In this document: piece by piece, positions 1 to 5,027 of the stretch
Position numbering within the stretch: position 1 is the stretch's first letter
Layout of the letters: every line of letters starts with the position of its first letter
NCBI GenBank assembly: GCA_012727745.1
Contig: JAAYGJ010000081.1
Span: forward strand, 1 to 5,027
Direction: 5' to 3'
DNA from: Clostridia bacterium
GTDB lineage: Bacteria; Bacillota; DSM-521; Neomoorellales; Neomoorellaceae
Length of the DNA: 5,027 nt
The notes under the pieces: generated by a model
The model's input: only the letters and a program-made list of their open reading frames with translations
What the model was told of the DNA's origin: nothing
Databases searched by the model: none
Program-made: the position numbers and the translations under genes

Positions 1-407
1 GCGCCATGCTGCCTTACTACCTCCATAACTTCCTTCACCGAACCGCCGGTAGTAATAACGTCCTCAACCACCAGCACCCGTTCCCCCGGCTCTAACTTAA
101 AACTGCGGCGCAGGGTCATAACCCCGTTTTCCCGCTCGGCGAACAAAAACCTGGTACCCAGATAGCGAGCAATCTCATAGGACATCACAATAGCACCTAT
201 AGCCGGACCAATAACCGTAGTTATACCCTGGCCTTTAAAGTGTTCCGCCAGGTTATGGCAGAGCAGGGCGTTCTCTTCCGGATACTGCTGAACGCTGGCA
301 CACTGTAGATAGTGGGCGCTGTGCCGACCGGAGGTTAAAACGAAGTGTCCTTCCCACAGCACTCCTGTACGTTTAAATAAGTCCATAATCTCTTGCTTGC
401 TTAACAT
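1..407 (-). CDS. pyrE: Orotate phosphoribosyltransferase (PyrE), C-terminus cut by window edge
   Basis: Transfers the phosphoribosyl group of PRPP to orotate to give orotidine 5'-monophosphate, the fifth step of pyrimidine synthesis; a cytoplasmic enzyme. The first 135 codons are visible. The protein opens MLSKQEIMDLFKRTGVLWEG, followed by HFVLTSGRHS at about residues 21-30, the GPAIGAIVMSYEIAR segment at about 67-81 and the family's FAERENGVMTLRR segment at about 89-101. The PRPP-binding signature VVEDVITTGGS lies at about 114-124. Family members of this short clostridial/Thermus-like type are about 190 residues, so roughly 55 residues lie beyond base 1. The ATG at 407 follows a GGGGTGAGG ribosome site and begins 16 bases after the pyrD stop, so it is very probably co-transcribed with pyrK and pyrD. 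No defect is seen in the visible part. Confidence 0.95.
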   Translation of the reverse strand, partial: MLSKQEIMDLFKRTGVLWEGHFVLTSGRHSAHYLQCASVQQYPEENALLCHNLAEHFKGQGITTVIGPAIGAIVMSYEIARYLGTRFLFAERENGVMTLRRSFKLEPGERVLVVEDVITTGGSVKEVMEVVRQHG

Positions 408-423
408 CTGCCTCACCCCATTT

Positions 424-1365
424 TTAAATTTGTACTGCACCTATAAGTTCCCTGACATCATCTATTCCCTGCGCCGCCACATAGTCTTCCAGGCCCTCGA
501 TTATTTCTATCAAAGCCCTGGGGTTGACCAGGCTGGCTGTTCCTACTGCAACAGCCGTGGCGCCAGCAAGCATAAATTCAATGACATCATGAGCTGTCAT
601 AATCCCACCCATACCTATAATCGGTACCTTTACTGCCCGGGCTACCCGCCAGACAGCATAAAGGGCTACCGGTTTGATAGCCGGGCCGCTTAAACCGCCA
701 ATGATGTTACCTAGAGCGGGACGGCGCGTTTCGAGGTCAATAGCCATTCCCCGGAGGGTGTTAATTAGCGCCAGGGCATCGGCCCCGGCATCAACTACTG
801 CTTTGGCTACTTCCGTAATATCAGTAACATTCGGAGTCAGTTTAACTATTACCGGCAAGCTGGTCTGCTTTTTTACCGCCGCCGTTACCTGCGCCGCCAT
901 CTCCGGTACAGTGCCAAAAATAATCCCGCCTTCCTTAACATTGGGGCAGGATATATTGACTTCCAAAGCCTTAATGCCTGCTTCCCCACTTAAACGGGAA
1001 GCCAGCTCGGCATATTCGCTTATTGTTCTACCGGCAATATTTACAATTAATGGTGGCTTTAACTGGCGTAAATAAGGCAGTTTTACTTGTACGAATTTTT
1101 CAACACCCGGGTTTTGTAGCCCAATAGAGTTTAACAGGCCACTGTAAGTCTCACTTATACGGGGCGGCGGGTTACCGGGAGTGGGGTGTAAGGTAAGCGT
1201 TTTGACAACAATTGCTCCCAGTCGGTTTAAATCTATAAAGGGAGCCAGCTCTTCACCGAAGCCAAAAGTACCTGCAGCCGGCATTACCGGGTTCTGCAAG
1301 GTTATGCCTGCTATTTCCACTTCCAGGCTGCCTTGATGTCCCTTTACAGCCTGCACTCGCTCCAT
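424..1365 (-). CDS. pyrD: Dihydroorotate dehydrogenase class 1B, catalytic subunit (PyrD/PyrDB)
   Basis: FMN enzyme that oxidises dihydroorotate to orotate and passes the electrons through PyrK to NAD+. The frame gives 313 residues, the usual length for class 1B. Visible signatures are NPVMPAAGTFGFG at about 25-37, the VVKTLTL strand with its FMN-contacting lysine at about 53-59, GNPPPR at 64-69, LLNSIGLQNPG at 77-87, the catalytic-loop motif NISCPNVKEGG at about 137-147 (C140 is the expected class 1 active-site base), and the C-terminal FMN phosphate loops GGLSGPAIKP, IIGMGGI and AVAVGTA. A longer frame could begin at an ATG at 1383, but the ribosome site GGGAGGA (1378-1372) lies inside that extension and sits 6 bases ahead of the ATG at 1365, so 1365 is chosen. 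The start lies 2 bases after the pyrK stop, which suggests coupled translation of the two subunits. Confidence 0.97.
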   Translation of the reverse strand: MERVQAVKGHQGSLEVEIAGITLQNPVMPAAGTFGFGEELAPFIDLNRLGAIVVKTLTLHPTPGNPPPRISETYSGLLNSIGLQNPGVEKFVQVKLPYLRQLKPPLIVNIAGRTISEYAELASRLSGEAGIKALEVNISCPNVKEGGIIFGTVPEMAAQVTAAVKKQTSLPVIVKLTPNVTDITEVAKAVVDAGADALALINTLRGMAIDLETRRPALGNIIGGLSGPAIKPVALYAVWRVARAVKVPIIGMGGIMTAHDVIEFMLAGATAVAVGTASLVNPRALIEIIEGLEDYVAAQGIDDVRELIGAVQI

Positions 1366-1367
1366 AA

Positions 1368-2165
1368 TTAATCCTCCCAACATACAGCAGCCGCATTGAA
1401 AACCGGGCCGCAGCTACAAACATTTTCATATTTTTTATGGCCAGAAGCGTCACAAACAGCTGTCACACAACCGCGACAGAGACCTATCCCGCAAGCCATC
1501 CTTTCTTCCAGTGAGACCTCTGCCGGCAAAGCAACTCTTTCAGCCAGGCGAGCAAATTCAGCCATTTCGGCCTGCGGACCGCAAGCATAGGCCCAATCGA
1601 AGGCCCCCGGTCGTAAATGCTTTTTCCAGAGGTCGGTTACTGTACCTTTAAACCCGGCACTGCCATCATCAGTAGCCAGAAATAAGTTGACCTCCATCCT
1701 TCGCAAAGCTTCCAGCCGCAGTAACTTATCGCAGTCCTGTGCTCCCAGGAAAAAGTTAACTTCATTGTCTGACTCTAAGAGCTTCCGGGCAAGAAAAAGC
1801 AAGGGAACAACACCCAGCCCCCCTGCTACAATTGCTACTTTTTTATTTGCCACTATGCTAAAACCCTGGCCAACAGGGCCTAAAACATTGATTCTGTTCC
1901 CTGCCTGTTGACCGGCCAACCATGCTGTACCCCTTCCTTTTGCCTGGAACAGTAAAACCAGTTCGCCCTTGCTGCCAATATCATGAATGCTTAAAGGACG
2001 CCTTAACAAAGGATCATACGTATGCGAGCAACGAATATGAACAAATTGCCCCGGCCGGGCATCCCGGGAAATAGTTGGAGCCTCAAGGCTTAAAAGATAA
2101 ATATCTGGCCTTATCTGGGAAGATGCCAGCACTACTGCTTCCAGGATCTCAGTCAATAGCTTCAC
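1368..2165 (-). CDS. pyrK: Dihydroorotate dehydrogenase electron-transfer subunit (PyrK)
   Basis: FAD and [2Fe-2S] subunit that accepts electrons from PyrD and reduces NAD+, in the cytoplasmic PyrD2K2 complex. It has 265 residues, the usual size. In order: a ferredoxin-reductase-like FAD barrel with PGQFVHIRC (about 38-46) and the flavin-binding RRPLS (55-59); a nucleotide-binding half with VAGGLGVVPLLFLARKL (about 113-129), TDDGS (165-169) and YACGP (193-197); and a C-terminal cluster site with C225, C230, C233 and C250 (CX4CX2CX16C) ahead of GPVF. Extra cysteines at 238, 252 and 262 make the tail cysteine-rich. The start is the least certain part. A TAA lies two codons upstream in frame, so GTG at 2165 is the most upstream choice, but its AAAGG ribosome-site-like stretch abuts it directly. 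TTG at 2156 (codon 4) would be spaced better. First gene of the pyrKDE operon, preceded by a candidate attenuator. Confidence 0.95.
   Translation of the reverse strand: MKLLTEILEAVVLASSQIRPDIYLLSLEAPTISRDARPGQFVHIRCSHTYDPLLRRPLSIHDIGSKGELVLLFQAKGRGTAWLAGQQAGNRINVLGPVGQGFSIVANKKVAIVAGGLGVVPLLFLARKLLESDNEVNFFLGAQDCDKLLRLEALRRMEVNLFLATDDGSAGFKGTVTDLWKKHLRPGAFDWAYACGPQAEMAEFARLAERVALPAEVSLEERMACGIGLCRGCVTAVCDASGHKKYENVCSCGPVFNAAAVCWED
1372..1378 (-). promoter_or_regulatory. Ribosome binding site of pyrD
   Basis: GGGAGGA on the minus strand, within the last codons of pyrK and 6 bases ahead of the ATG at 1365. It fixes the pyrD start at 1365 rather than at the in-frame ATG at 1383, which lies upstream of this site. 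Confidence 0.8.
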
Positions 2166-2219
2166 CCTTTATCCAAAAATCCATTCAGTATTCGACATCA
2201 GTTTGAATTCTCCTGCATG

Positions 2220-2250
2220 AAAAAACCCTAACGTGTAATAAACGCCAGGG
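2220..2250 (-). terminator. Intrinsic terminator / attenuator ahead of pyrK
   Basis: On the minus strand CCCTGGCGT (2250-2242) pairs with ACGTTAGGG (2234-2226) as nine pairs, two of them G-U wobbles, around a 7-base loop TTATTAC. TTTTTT follows directly (2225-2220), and an AAAAGG stretch precedes the stem. This is the form of a rho-independent terminator. It lies about 150 bases downstream of the candidate promoter and 54 bases upstream of the pyrK GTG, so it would stop transcripts before the operon it precedes. That position argues for conditional attenuation rather than simple end-of-operon termination. The A-rich 5' flank also gives the plus strand a short T-run, so weak two-way function is possible, but no plus-strand gene needs it. 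Confidence 0.7.
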
Positions 2251-2293
2251 CCTTTTCCAAATGTAACAGCTTGTATCTTATTAAATATGCCAC
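2228..2293 (-). CDS. Possible 21-residue leader peptide of the pyrKDE operon
   Basis: A GTG at 2293 is preceded by GGAGGT (2306-2301) with a 7-base spacer, the best-formed ribosome site in the leader. The frame encodes 21 residues beginning VAYLIRYK and ending AFITR, with TAG at 2230-2228. Its last third runs through the 5' arm and loop of the terminator hairpin, and its stop codon lies in the 3' arm, so a ribosome reaching the end would block the hairpin. No homologue is recognised. It may be only a chance frame after a purine-rich stretch. The call rests on the ribosome site, the position and the overlap, not on protein similarity. Confidence 0.3.
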   Translation of the reverse strand: MAYLIRYKLLHLEKALAFITR

Positions 2294-2402
2294 CCCTACC
2301 ACCTCCAGGCATGCCGCCGTCGCCGGGCATAGCTGAGCATAAGCCCAATTCCGCCAACAATTTATCAACACCTAGATTCAACGAGGGCCAATACCAAACA
2401 AT

Positions 2403-2431
2403 ATAATATGTTTCTTACCCATAAAATGCAA
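2403..2431 (-). promoter_or_regulatory. Sigma-A-type promoter for pyrKDE
   Basis: TTGCAT (2431-2426) and TATTAT (2408-2403) are separated by exactly 17 bases on the minus strand, with A/T-rich sequence following the -10 box. Each box has one or two mismatches to TTGACA/TATAAT. The predicted start of transcription is near 2395. The promoter lies in the gap after mogA and faces pyrK, so the pyrimidine operon can be expressed independently of the molybdenum cofactor operon. Confidence 0.6.
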
Positions 2432-2542
2432 GCCCCTTCACCAGAATTGACTGCAAAAAAGCACTCTTATCCTGTAGGAAGGAGCTGTTTAGAACTTTTT
2501 CCCTTAACTTTTTTCCCATCTTCAAACTTTATTATTCCTCTT

Positions 2543-2577
2543 AACCGCCGCTAAACAGCATCTGCCGTTCGCCGGTT
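2543..2577 (-). other. Imperfect hairpin downstream of mogA, in a gene-free stretch
   Basis: On the minus strand AACCG (2577-2573) pairs with CGGTT (2547-2543), enclosing a second stem AACGGCA/TGCTGTT (2569-2563 with 2560-2554, one G-U pair). No T-run follows, so it is not a standard intrinsic terminator. It may mark mRNA processing or the 3' end of the mogA transcript. Elsewhere in 2432-2613 I see no gene with a convincing ribosome site, only an unassigned 34-codon frame from an ATG at 2519. Confidence 0.3.
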
Positions 2578-2613
2578 ATAAAAGTTTGTAATCTATTCGA
2601 GCCGGGCGTACTT

Positions 2614-3102
2614 TTATGGCTGGCCGCACTCGCCGGCCTCGCCTTTTAAAATAGCCATACCATGGGGCAAAGCGGGCAGGATAGCTGCCAGGTTTTCCCG
2701 CACTCCTTTAGCACTGCCGGGCAGGTTAACTATCAGCGTCTGACCGCGAATGCCAGCCACAGCCCGGGAAAGCATGGCCTGGGGAGTAATTTTTAGGCTT
2801 GCGGCCCGCATGGCTTCCGGCAAGCCCGGCACTTCCCGTTCAATAACCTCCCGAGTGGCCTCCGGCGTTACATCCCGGGGACCAAAACCTGTACCCCCGG
2901 TGGTAAGGACCAGATCCACCCTATCCCGGTCGCAAAACTCCCGCAGCTTGGCCGCCAGGAGCTGCTGTTCATCAGGTACTACCGCATAAGCCACTACTTC
3001 TCCCAACCCGTCCAGCATTTCCCTGATAACGGCAGCGCTTTTATCCTCCCGTTCGCCTCGGGCTCCTTTATCACTGGCTGTTAGGATGGCTACCCGGATC
3101 AT
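2614..3102 (-). CDS. mogA: Molybdopterin adenylyltransferase (MogA/MoaB family)
   Basis: Activates molybdopterin with ATP to adenylyl-molybdopterin, the substrate for MoeA-dependent molybdate insertion; cytoplasmic. The 162 residues match the single-domain MogA/MoaB length. The chain opens MIRVAILTASDKG, as in the family. The nucleotide/molybdopterin-binding motif TTGGTGFGPRDVTPEAT is at 67-83, the second signature GIRGQTLIVNLPGSAKG at 117-133, and the tail PHGMAILKGEAGECG at about 146-160 is typical of clostridial members. The start codon overlaps the MOSC stop as ATGA (3102-3099), with GAGGTG 8 bases upstream of the ATG inside the MOSC gene, indicating coupled translation. MogA and MoaB cannot be separated firmly on sequence alone; the adenylyltransferase role is the family assignment. 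Last gene of the visible Moco block. Confidence 0.93.
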   Translation of the reverse strand: MIRVAILTASDKGARGEREDKSAAVIREMLDGLGEVVAYAVVPDEQQLLAAKLREFCDRDRVDLVLTTGGTGFGPRDVTPEATREVIEREVPGLPEAMRAASLKITPQAMLSRAVAGIRGQTLIVNLPGSAKGVRENLAAILPALPHGMAILKGEAGECGQP

Positions 3103-3536
3103 GGAGCAAGCACCTCAATTCTATCGCCCACCTGCACCGGCCCGCCCTTCAGGATAGCTACAAAAATACCTTCCCGGGGCATAACACAGTCACCAGCCTG
3201 CTCGTAAATGGCACAACGGCTATGGCACTTTTTGCCAATCTGGGTGATCTCCGCTATCACCTGATCGCCAATTTTTAAACGGGTTCCCAGCGGCAGCGAT
3301 ACCAGATCAATACCTTCAGTAGTTAAGTTTTCAGCAAAGTCGCCAGGGCCGACCTGTAATCCTTTAGCCTGCATTTTGGCGATACTTTCCAGGGCCAGCA
3401 AGCTTATCTGGCGGTGCCAGGGGCCGGCATGGGCATCCCCTTCCAGGCCGTGGTTGGGCACCAATATTCCCTGTTCAATATTTTTTTTGCGCTCACCCTT
3501 GTGAGCTGAGCTACAAACAGCTACGATTCGCCCCAT
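3099..3536 (-). CDS. MOSC domain protein, Moco-associated
   Basis: A 145-residue stand-alone MOSC domain (named after the C-terminal domain of molybdenum cofactor sulfurase). Seen in order: MGRIVAVCSS start; HGLEGDAHAGPWHRQISLL at about 29-47, the usual conserved Gly/Asp/His block; a GPGDFAENL motif at 63-71; LPLGTRLKIGD at 81-91; and the cysteine-rich GKKCHSRCAIYEQAGDCVMP block (C104, C108, C117), then EGIF and GGPVQVGD. MOSC domains are thought to bind sulfur or the pterin cofactor through a conserved cysteine, but the exact reaction of this short bacterial type is not established. Its location, overlapping moaC by 16 bases and mogA by 4, ties it to Moco synthesis. The ATG at 3536 has an AAGGGGAAG ribosome site 4 bases upstream. 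A run of eight A in the coding strand covers codons 17-19. Confidence 0.9.
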   Translation of the reverse strand: MGRIVAVCSSAHKGERKKNIEQGILVPNHGLEGDAHAGPWHRQISLLALESIAKMQAKGLQVGPGDFAENLTTEGIDLVSLPLGTRLKIGDQVIAEITQIGKKCHSRCAIYEQAGDCVMPREGIFVAILKGGPVQVGDRIEVLAP

Positions 3537-4024
3537 TTTTCTTCCCCTTCCCGCTGGAAATAACCGCTGCGGCCACCCATTTTCTCAACTAAACGGATGC
3601 TATCAATAAACATATCCCGTTCCACAGCTTTGCACATGTCATAAATAGTTAAAGCTGCTACACTCACCGCTGTCAGAGCTTCCATCTCGACCCCTGTGCG
3701 GTCAACAGTTTTAACCCGGGCCTCAATCTCCAGCGCTCCCTTGTCCCGGTCTGGGCGGAAATCAACATTAACAGCACTGAGCGACAAAGGATGGCAGAGG
3801 GGAATCAGGGAACTGGTCTGCTTGGCAGCCATAATACCTGCTACCCGTGCCACCGCCAGGACGTCACCTTTGGGCATCTGTCCCTCCAGGATAAGGTCCA
3901 GGGTTTTGCTGCTCAGTAGCACCCTGCCCCGGGCCACGGCTACCCGTTCGCTTGCTGCTTTGGCGCCCACGTCTACCATGCGAGCTTTTCCTTTGGCATC
4001 AAGATGGCTCAGACTATTTGCCAT
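3521..4024 (-). CDS. moaC: Cyclic pyranopterin monophosphate synthase (MoaC)
   Basis: Converts 3',8-cyclo-7,8-dihydro-GTP, the MoaA product, to cyclic pyranopterin monophosphate; a cytoplasmic hexamer in characterised members. The 167 residues are close to the usual 160. Motifs seen are LIPLCHPL at 73-80, KTVDRTGVEMEALTAVSVA at 105-123, the active-site stretch LTIYDMCKA at 125-133 (D129 and K132 align with the catalytic Asp and Lys of E. coli MoaC), and EKMGGRSG at 147-154. The ATG at 4024 is chosen because GGGGG (4036-4032) lies 7 bases upstream. An in-frame TTG at 4030 would leave only 1 base of spacing. The end of the gene overlaps the MOSC start. All catalytic residues I can place are present. 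Confidence 0.96.
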   Translation of the reverse strand: MANSLSHLDAKGKARMVDVGAKAASERVAVARGRVLLSSKTLDLILEGQMPKGDVLAVARVAGIMAAKQTSSLIPLCHPLSLSAVNVDFRPDRDKGALEIEARVKTVDRTGVEMEALTAVSVAALTIYDMCKAVERDMFIDSIRLVEKMGGRSGYFQREGEEKWGES

Positions 4025-4031
4025 AGACAAA

Positions 4032-4036
4032 CCCCC
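4032..4036 (-). promoter_or_regulatory. Ribosome binding site of moaC
   Basis: GGGGG on the minus strand, 7 bases ahead of the ATG at 4024. It supports that start over the TTG at 4030. It is G-rich rather than a true AGGAGG. Confidence 0.5.
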
Positions 4037-4078
4037 GTATCTTAGAAGCAGAATATGAGATAAGAAACGAGAGATTTG

Positions 4079-4112
4079 ATGGGATTGGCCTTGGCCAGCC
4101 GGCCAGCCCCAT
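4079..4112 (-). other. Strong hairpin in the moaA-moaC spacer
   Basis: On the minus strand ATGGGG (4112-4107) pairs with TCCCAT (4084-4079, one G-U) and, after one mismatch, TGGCC pairs with GGCCA around a 10-base loop. On the plus strand the same stretch shows tandem repeats, TTGGCC twice (4085-4096) and GGCCAGCC twice (4093-4108). No T-run follows in either direction, so it is probably not an intrinsic terminator. It may affect mRNA processing, stability or relative expression of moaA and moaC. Confidence 0.45.
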
Positions 4113-4128
4113 TCCTGCTTCTTGTAAA

Positions 4129-5027
4129 TCAGCCCCCGATCTGGGACATAAGCCGGGACTGGTGCCAGCCTTCTTCCAGCTGGTGTTTAAGGGGCTTCAG
4201 CTTAACAGCCTCAGCAAAAATTGCCGCTAGTTCTGCTTCAGTAGCCCCGGAACGCAACGGCCCCTTAATGTCGATTTCTCCGTCCCAGTACAGACAGGGG
4301 CGCAGCTTGCCATCAGCTGTCAAACGCAAACGGTTACAGCGGAAACAGAAATGATTGGACATGGCGCTGATAAAACCGATGCTGCCCTTGCCGCCGCACA
4401 TCTTATAGTTAACCGCCGGACCATTAGTTATAACTTCATCAACTGGCTCCAGGAGGAATTTACGGTTTATCTGCTGTTTTATTTCCGTTGCAGGTACATA
4501 ACCGGCAGCGGTAGTAAGGGCGGTGCCGATAGGCATCAGCTCAATAAAACGAATATGCAGGGGTTCCTCATAGGCCAAACGGGCAAAGTCTAAAATTTCA
4601 TCGTCGTTAAACCCCCGGCTGATCACCACATTCACCTTAACCGGTGTCAGGCCGACCTCCAAAGCAGCCCGGATCCCCTGCCAGACGCTGTTTATATTGC
4701 CTCTGCGGGTGATATAACGGTAGCGATCCTTTTTTAAAGTATCTAAGCTTATATTAACCCGGTTCAGGCCTGCTGCTTTAAGGGGCCGGGCCAGTTCAGC
4801 CAGCAAAGTACCGTTAGTAGTCAGGGACAGTTCTTTTAATACTGTTATAGCAGCCAGTCCTTTAACCAGCGTCACCACATTCTTTCGTATCAGGGGCTCG
4901 CCGCCGGTGAGACGGATACGGTCAATACCCTGTTTGCTTGCCGCCCGGGCCAGGGTAATTATCTCCTCCAGCCGCAGGATTTCCTCATGCTGCTTTAGAA
5001 CTACCCCGGTAGCCGGCATGCTGTAAC
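4129..5027 (-). CDS. moaA: GTP 3',8-cyclase (MoaA), N-terminus cut by window edge
   Basis: Radical SAM enzyme that rearranges GTP to 3',8-cyclo-7,8-dihydro-GTP, the first step of Moco synthesis. About 298 codons are visible; the family is about 325 residues, so roughly 25-30 N-terminal residues with the first two radical-SAM cysteines lie outside. Seen: RLTGGEPL (SAM-binding GGEP), LTTNG, VNISLDTL, KVNVVISRGFNDDE, IRFIELMPIG and the second cluster site FCFRCNRLRLTADGKLRPC (CX2CX13C) with both substrate-contacting arginines of CNRLR. The chain ends SQIGG, the double glycine needed for activity in known MoaA. Odd: the codon before ATGCCG at 5019 is AGC (5022-5020), so the sequence reads R-Y-S-M-P where the family has the third cluster cysteine, Y-C-M-P. 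The frame stays open to the window edge, so the ATG at 5019 is taken as internal, not a start. Confidence 0.95.
   Translation of the reverse strand, partial: YSMPATGVVLKQHEEILRLEEIITLARAASKQGIDRIRLTGGEPLIRKNVVTLVKGLAAITVLKELSLTTNGTLLAELARPLKAAGLNRVNISLDTLKKDRYRYITRRGNINSVWQGIRAALEVGLTPVKVNVVISRGFNDDEILDFARLAYEEPLHIRFIELMPIGTALTTAAGYVPATEIKQQINRKFLLEPVDEVITNGPAVNYKMCGGKGSIGFISAMSNHFCFRCNRLRLTADGKLRPCLYWDGEIDIKGPLRSGATEAELAAIFAEAVKLKPLKHQLEEGWHQSRLMSQIGG

Larger units (their letters stand above)
2166..2395 (-). promoter_or_regulatory. Untranslated leader of pyrKDE mRNA, candidate attenuation region
   Basis: About 230 bases between the inferred transcription start (near 2395) and pyrK. It holds a short Arg-rich frame (2340-2296), the GTG frame at 2293-2228, the terminator hairpin (2250-2220) and, beyond the terminator, a 9-codon frame MSNTEWIFG (ATG at 2198, AGGAG 11 bases upstream) whose TAA ends 3 bases before the pyrK GTG. 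Pyrimidine operons in Bacillota are often attenuated by PyrR, but a clean PyrR loop (CCNGNGAGG-like within a stem) is not seen. The nearest match, CCTGGAGG, lacks one base and doubles as the ribosome site. The arrangement recalls, in logic only, the enterobacterial pyrBI leader, where a leader frame crosses the attenuator and ends just before the first gene. The mechanism is inferred. Confidence 0.45.

Noticed and set aside
1366..1383. Upstream start of pyrD at ATG 1383
   Set aside because: The strong GGGAGGA ribosome site lies within that extension and points to the ATG at 1365.
1253..1453. A 66-codon minus-strand frame across the pyrK-pyrD junction
   Set aside because: It overlaps both genes in another frame, and the pyrK and pyrD signatures cover the region fully.
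2300..2312. PyrR-binding-loop-like sequence (CCTGGAGG) in the pyr leader
   Set aside because: It is one base short of the CCNGNGAGG-like core and its flanks form at most three good pairs. The GGAGG is better explained as a ribosome site.
2455..2484. Possible terminator after mogA (CTCC...GAG followed by TGC and T6 on the minus strand)
   Set aside because: The T-run is good, but the stem has only about seven pairs broken by bulges and mismatches, too weak to annotate.
4037..4060. Possible promoter for moaC (TTTCTT, 17 bases, TAAGAT)
   Set aside because: The -35 match is poor and the start of transcription would fall in the moaC ribosome site. moaC is more simply read from the moaA transcript.
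397..4593. Plus-strand open frames of 64-133 codons across the window, such as 674-1075, 3696-4058 and 4351-4593
   Set aside because: They lie almost wholly antisense to well-identified minus-strand genes, and their translations show no recognisable family features.

Overview
The window carries six clear genes, all on the minus strand, in two functional blocks read from high to low coordinates. The proteins suggest a Bacillota (Firmicutes) genome of the Clostridia type: a class 1B dihydroorotate dehydrogenase with its partner PyrK, a pyrK-pyrD-pyrE order, strong Shine-Dalgarno sites such as GGGAGGA, and a short MOSC protein between moaC and mogA. The base composition and protein style would fit a thermophilic or sulfate-reducing Peptococcales/Moorellales-like lineage, but the genus cannot be read from the window.

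Block 1 (about 5027 to 2614) is a molybdenum cofactor (Moco) operon: moaA (upstream end cut by the window), a roughly 100-base gap with a strong hairpin, then moaC, a MOSC-domain gene and mogA, the last three overlapping by 16 and 4 bases. MoaA and MoaC make cyclic pyranopterin monophosphate from GTP. MogA adenylylates molybdopterin before metal insertion. The MOSC protein is probably a sulfur- or cofactor-handling accessory. The third cysteine of MoaA's radical-SAM motif reads as serine here, at the extreme edge of the window.

The 448-base gap 2166-2613 holds no convincing ordinary gene, but it looks organised as a regulatory leader for block 2. It has a good sigma-A-type promoter (TTGCAT, 17 bases, TATTAT at 2431-2403), then about 230 bases of leader with short nested reading frames. 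One of these has a near-ideal ribosome site and stops inside an intrinsic terminator hairpin (2250-2220) that lies just ahead of pyrK. This resembles a transcription attenuator for pyrimidine synthesis. No canonical PyrR-binding loop is visible.

Block 2 (2165 to 1) is the pyrK-pyrD-pyrE operon for de novo pyrimidine synthesis. PyrK and PyrD form the NAD-dependent dihydroorotate dehydrogenase, and PyrE turns its product orotate into OMP. Spacings are 2 bases (pyrK-pyrD) and 16 bases (pyrD-pyrE). The 3' end of pyrE runs off the window. No mobile elements, tRNA, rRNA or CRISPR arrays were seen.
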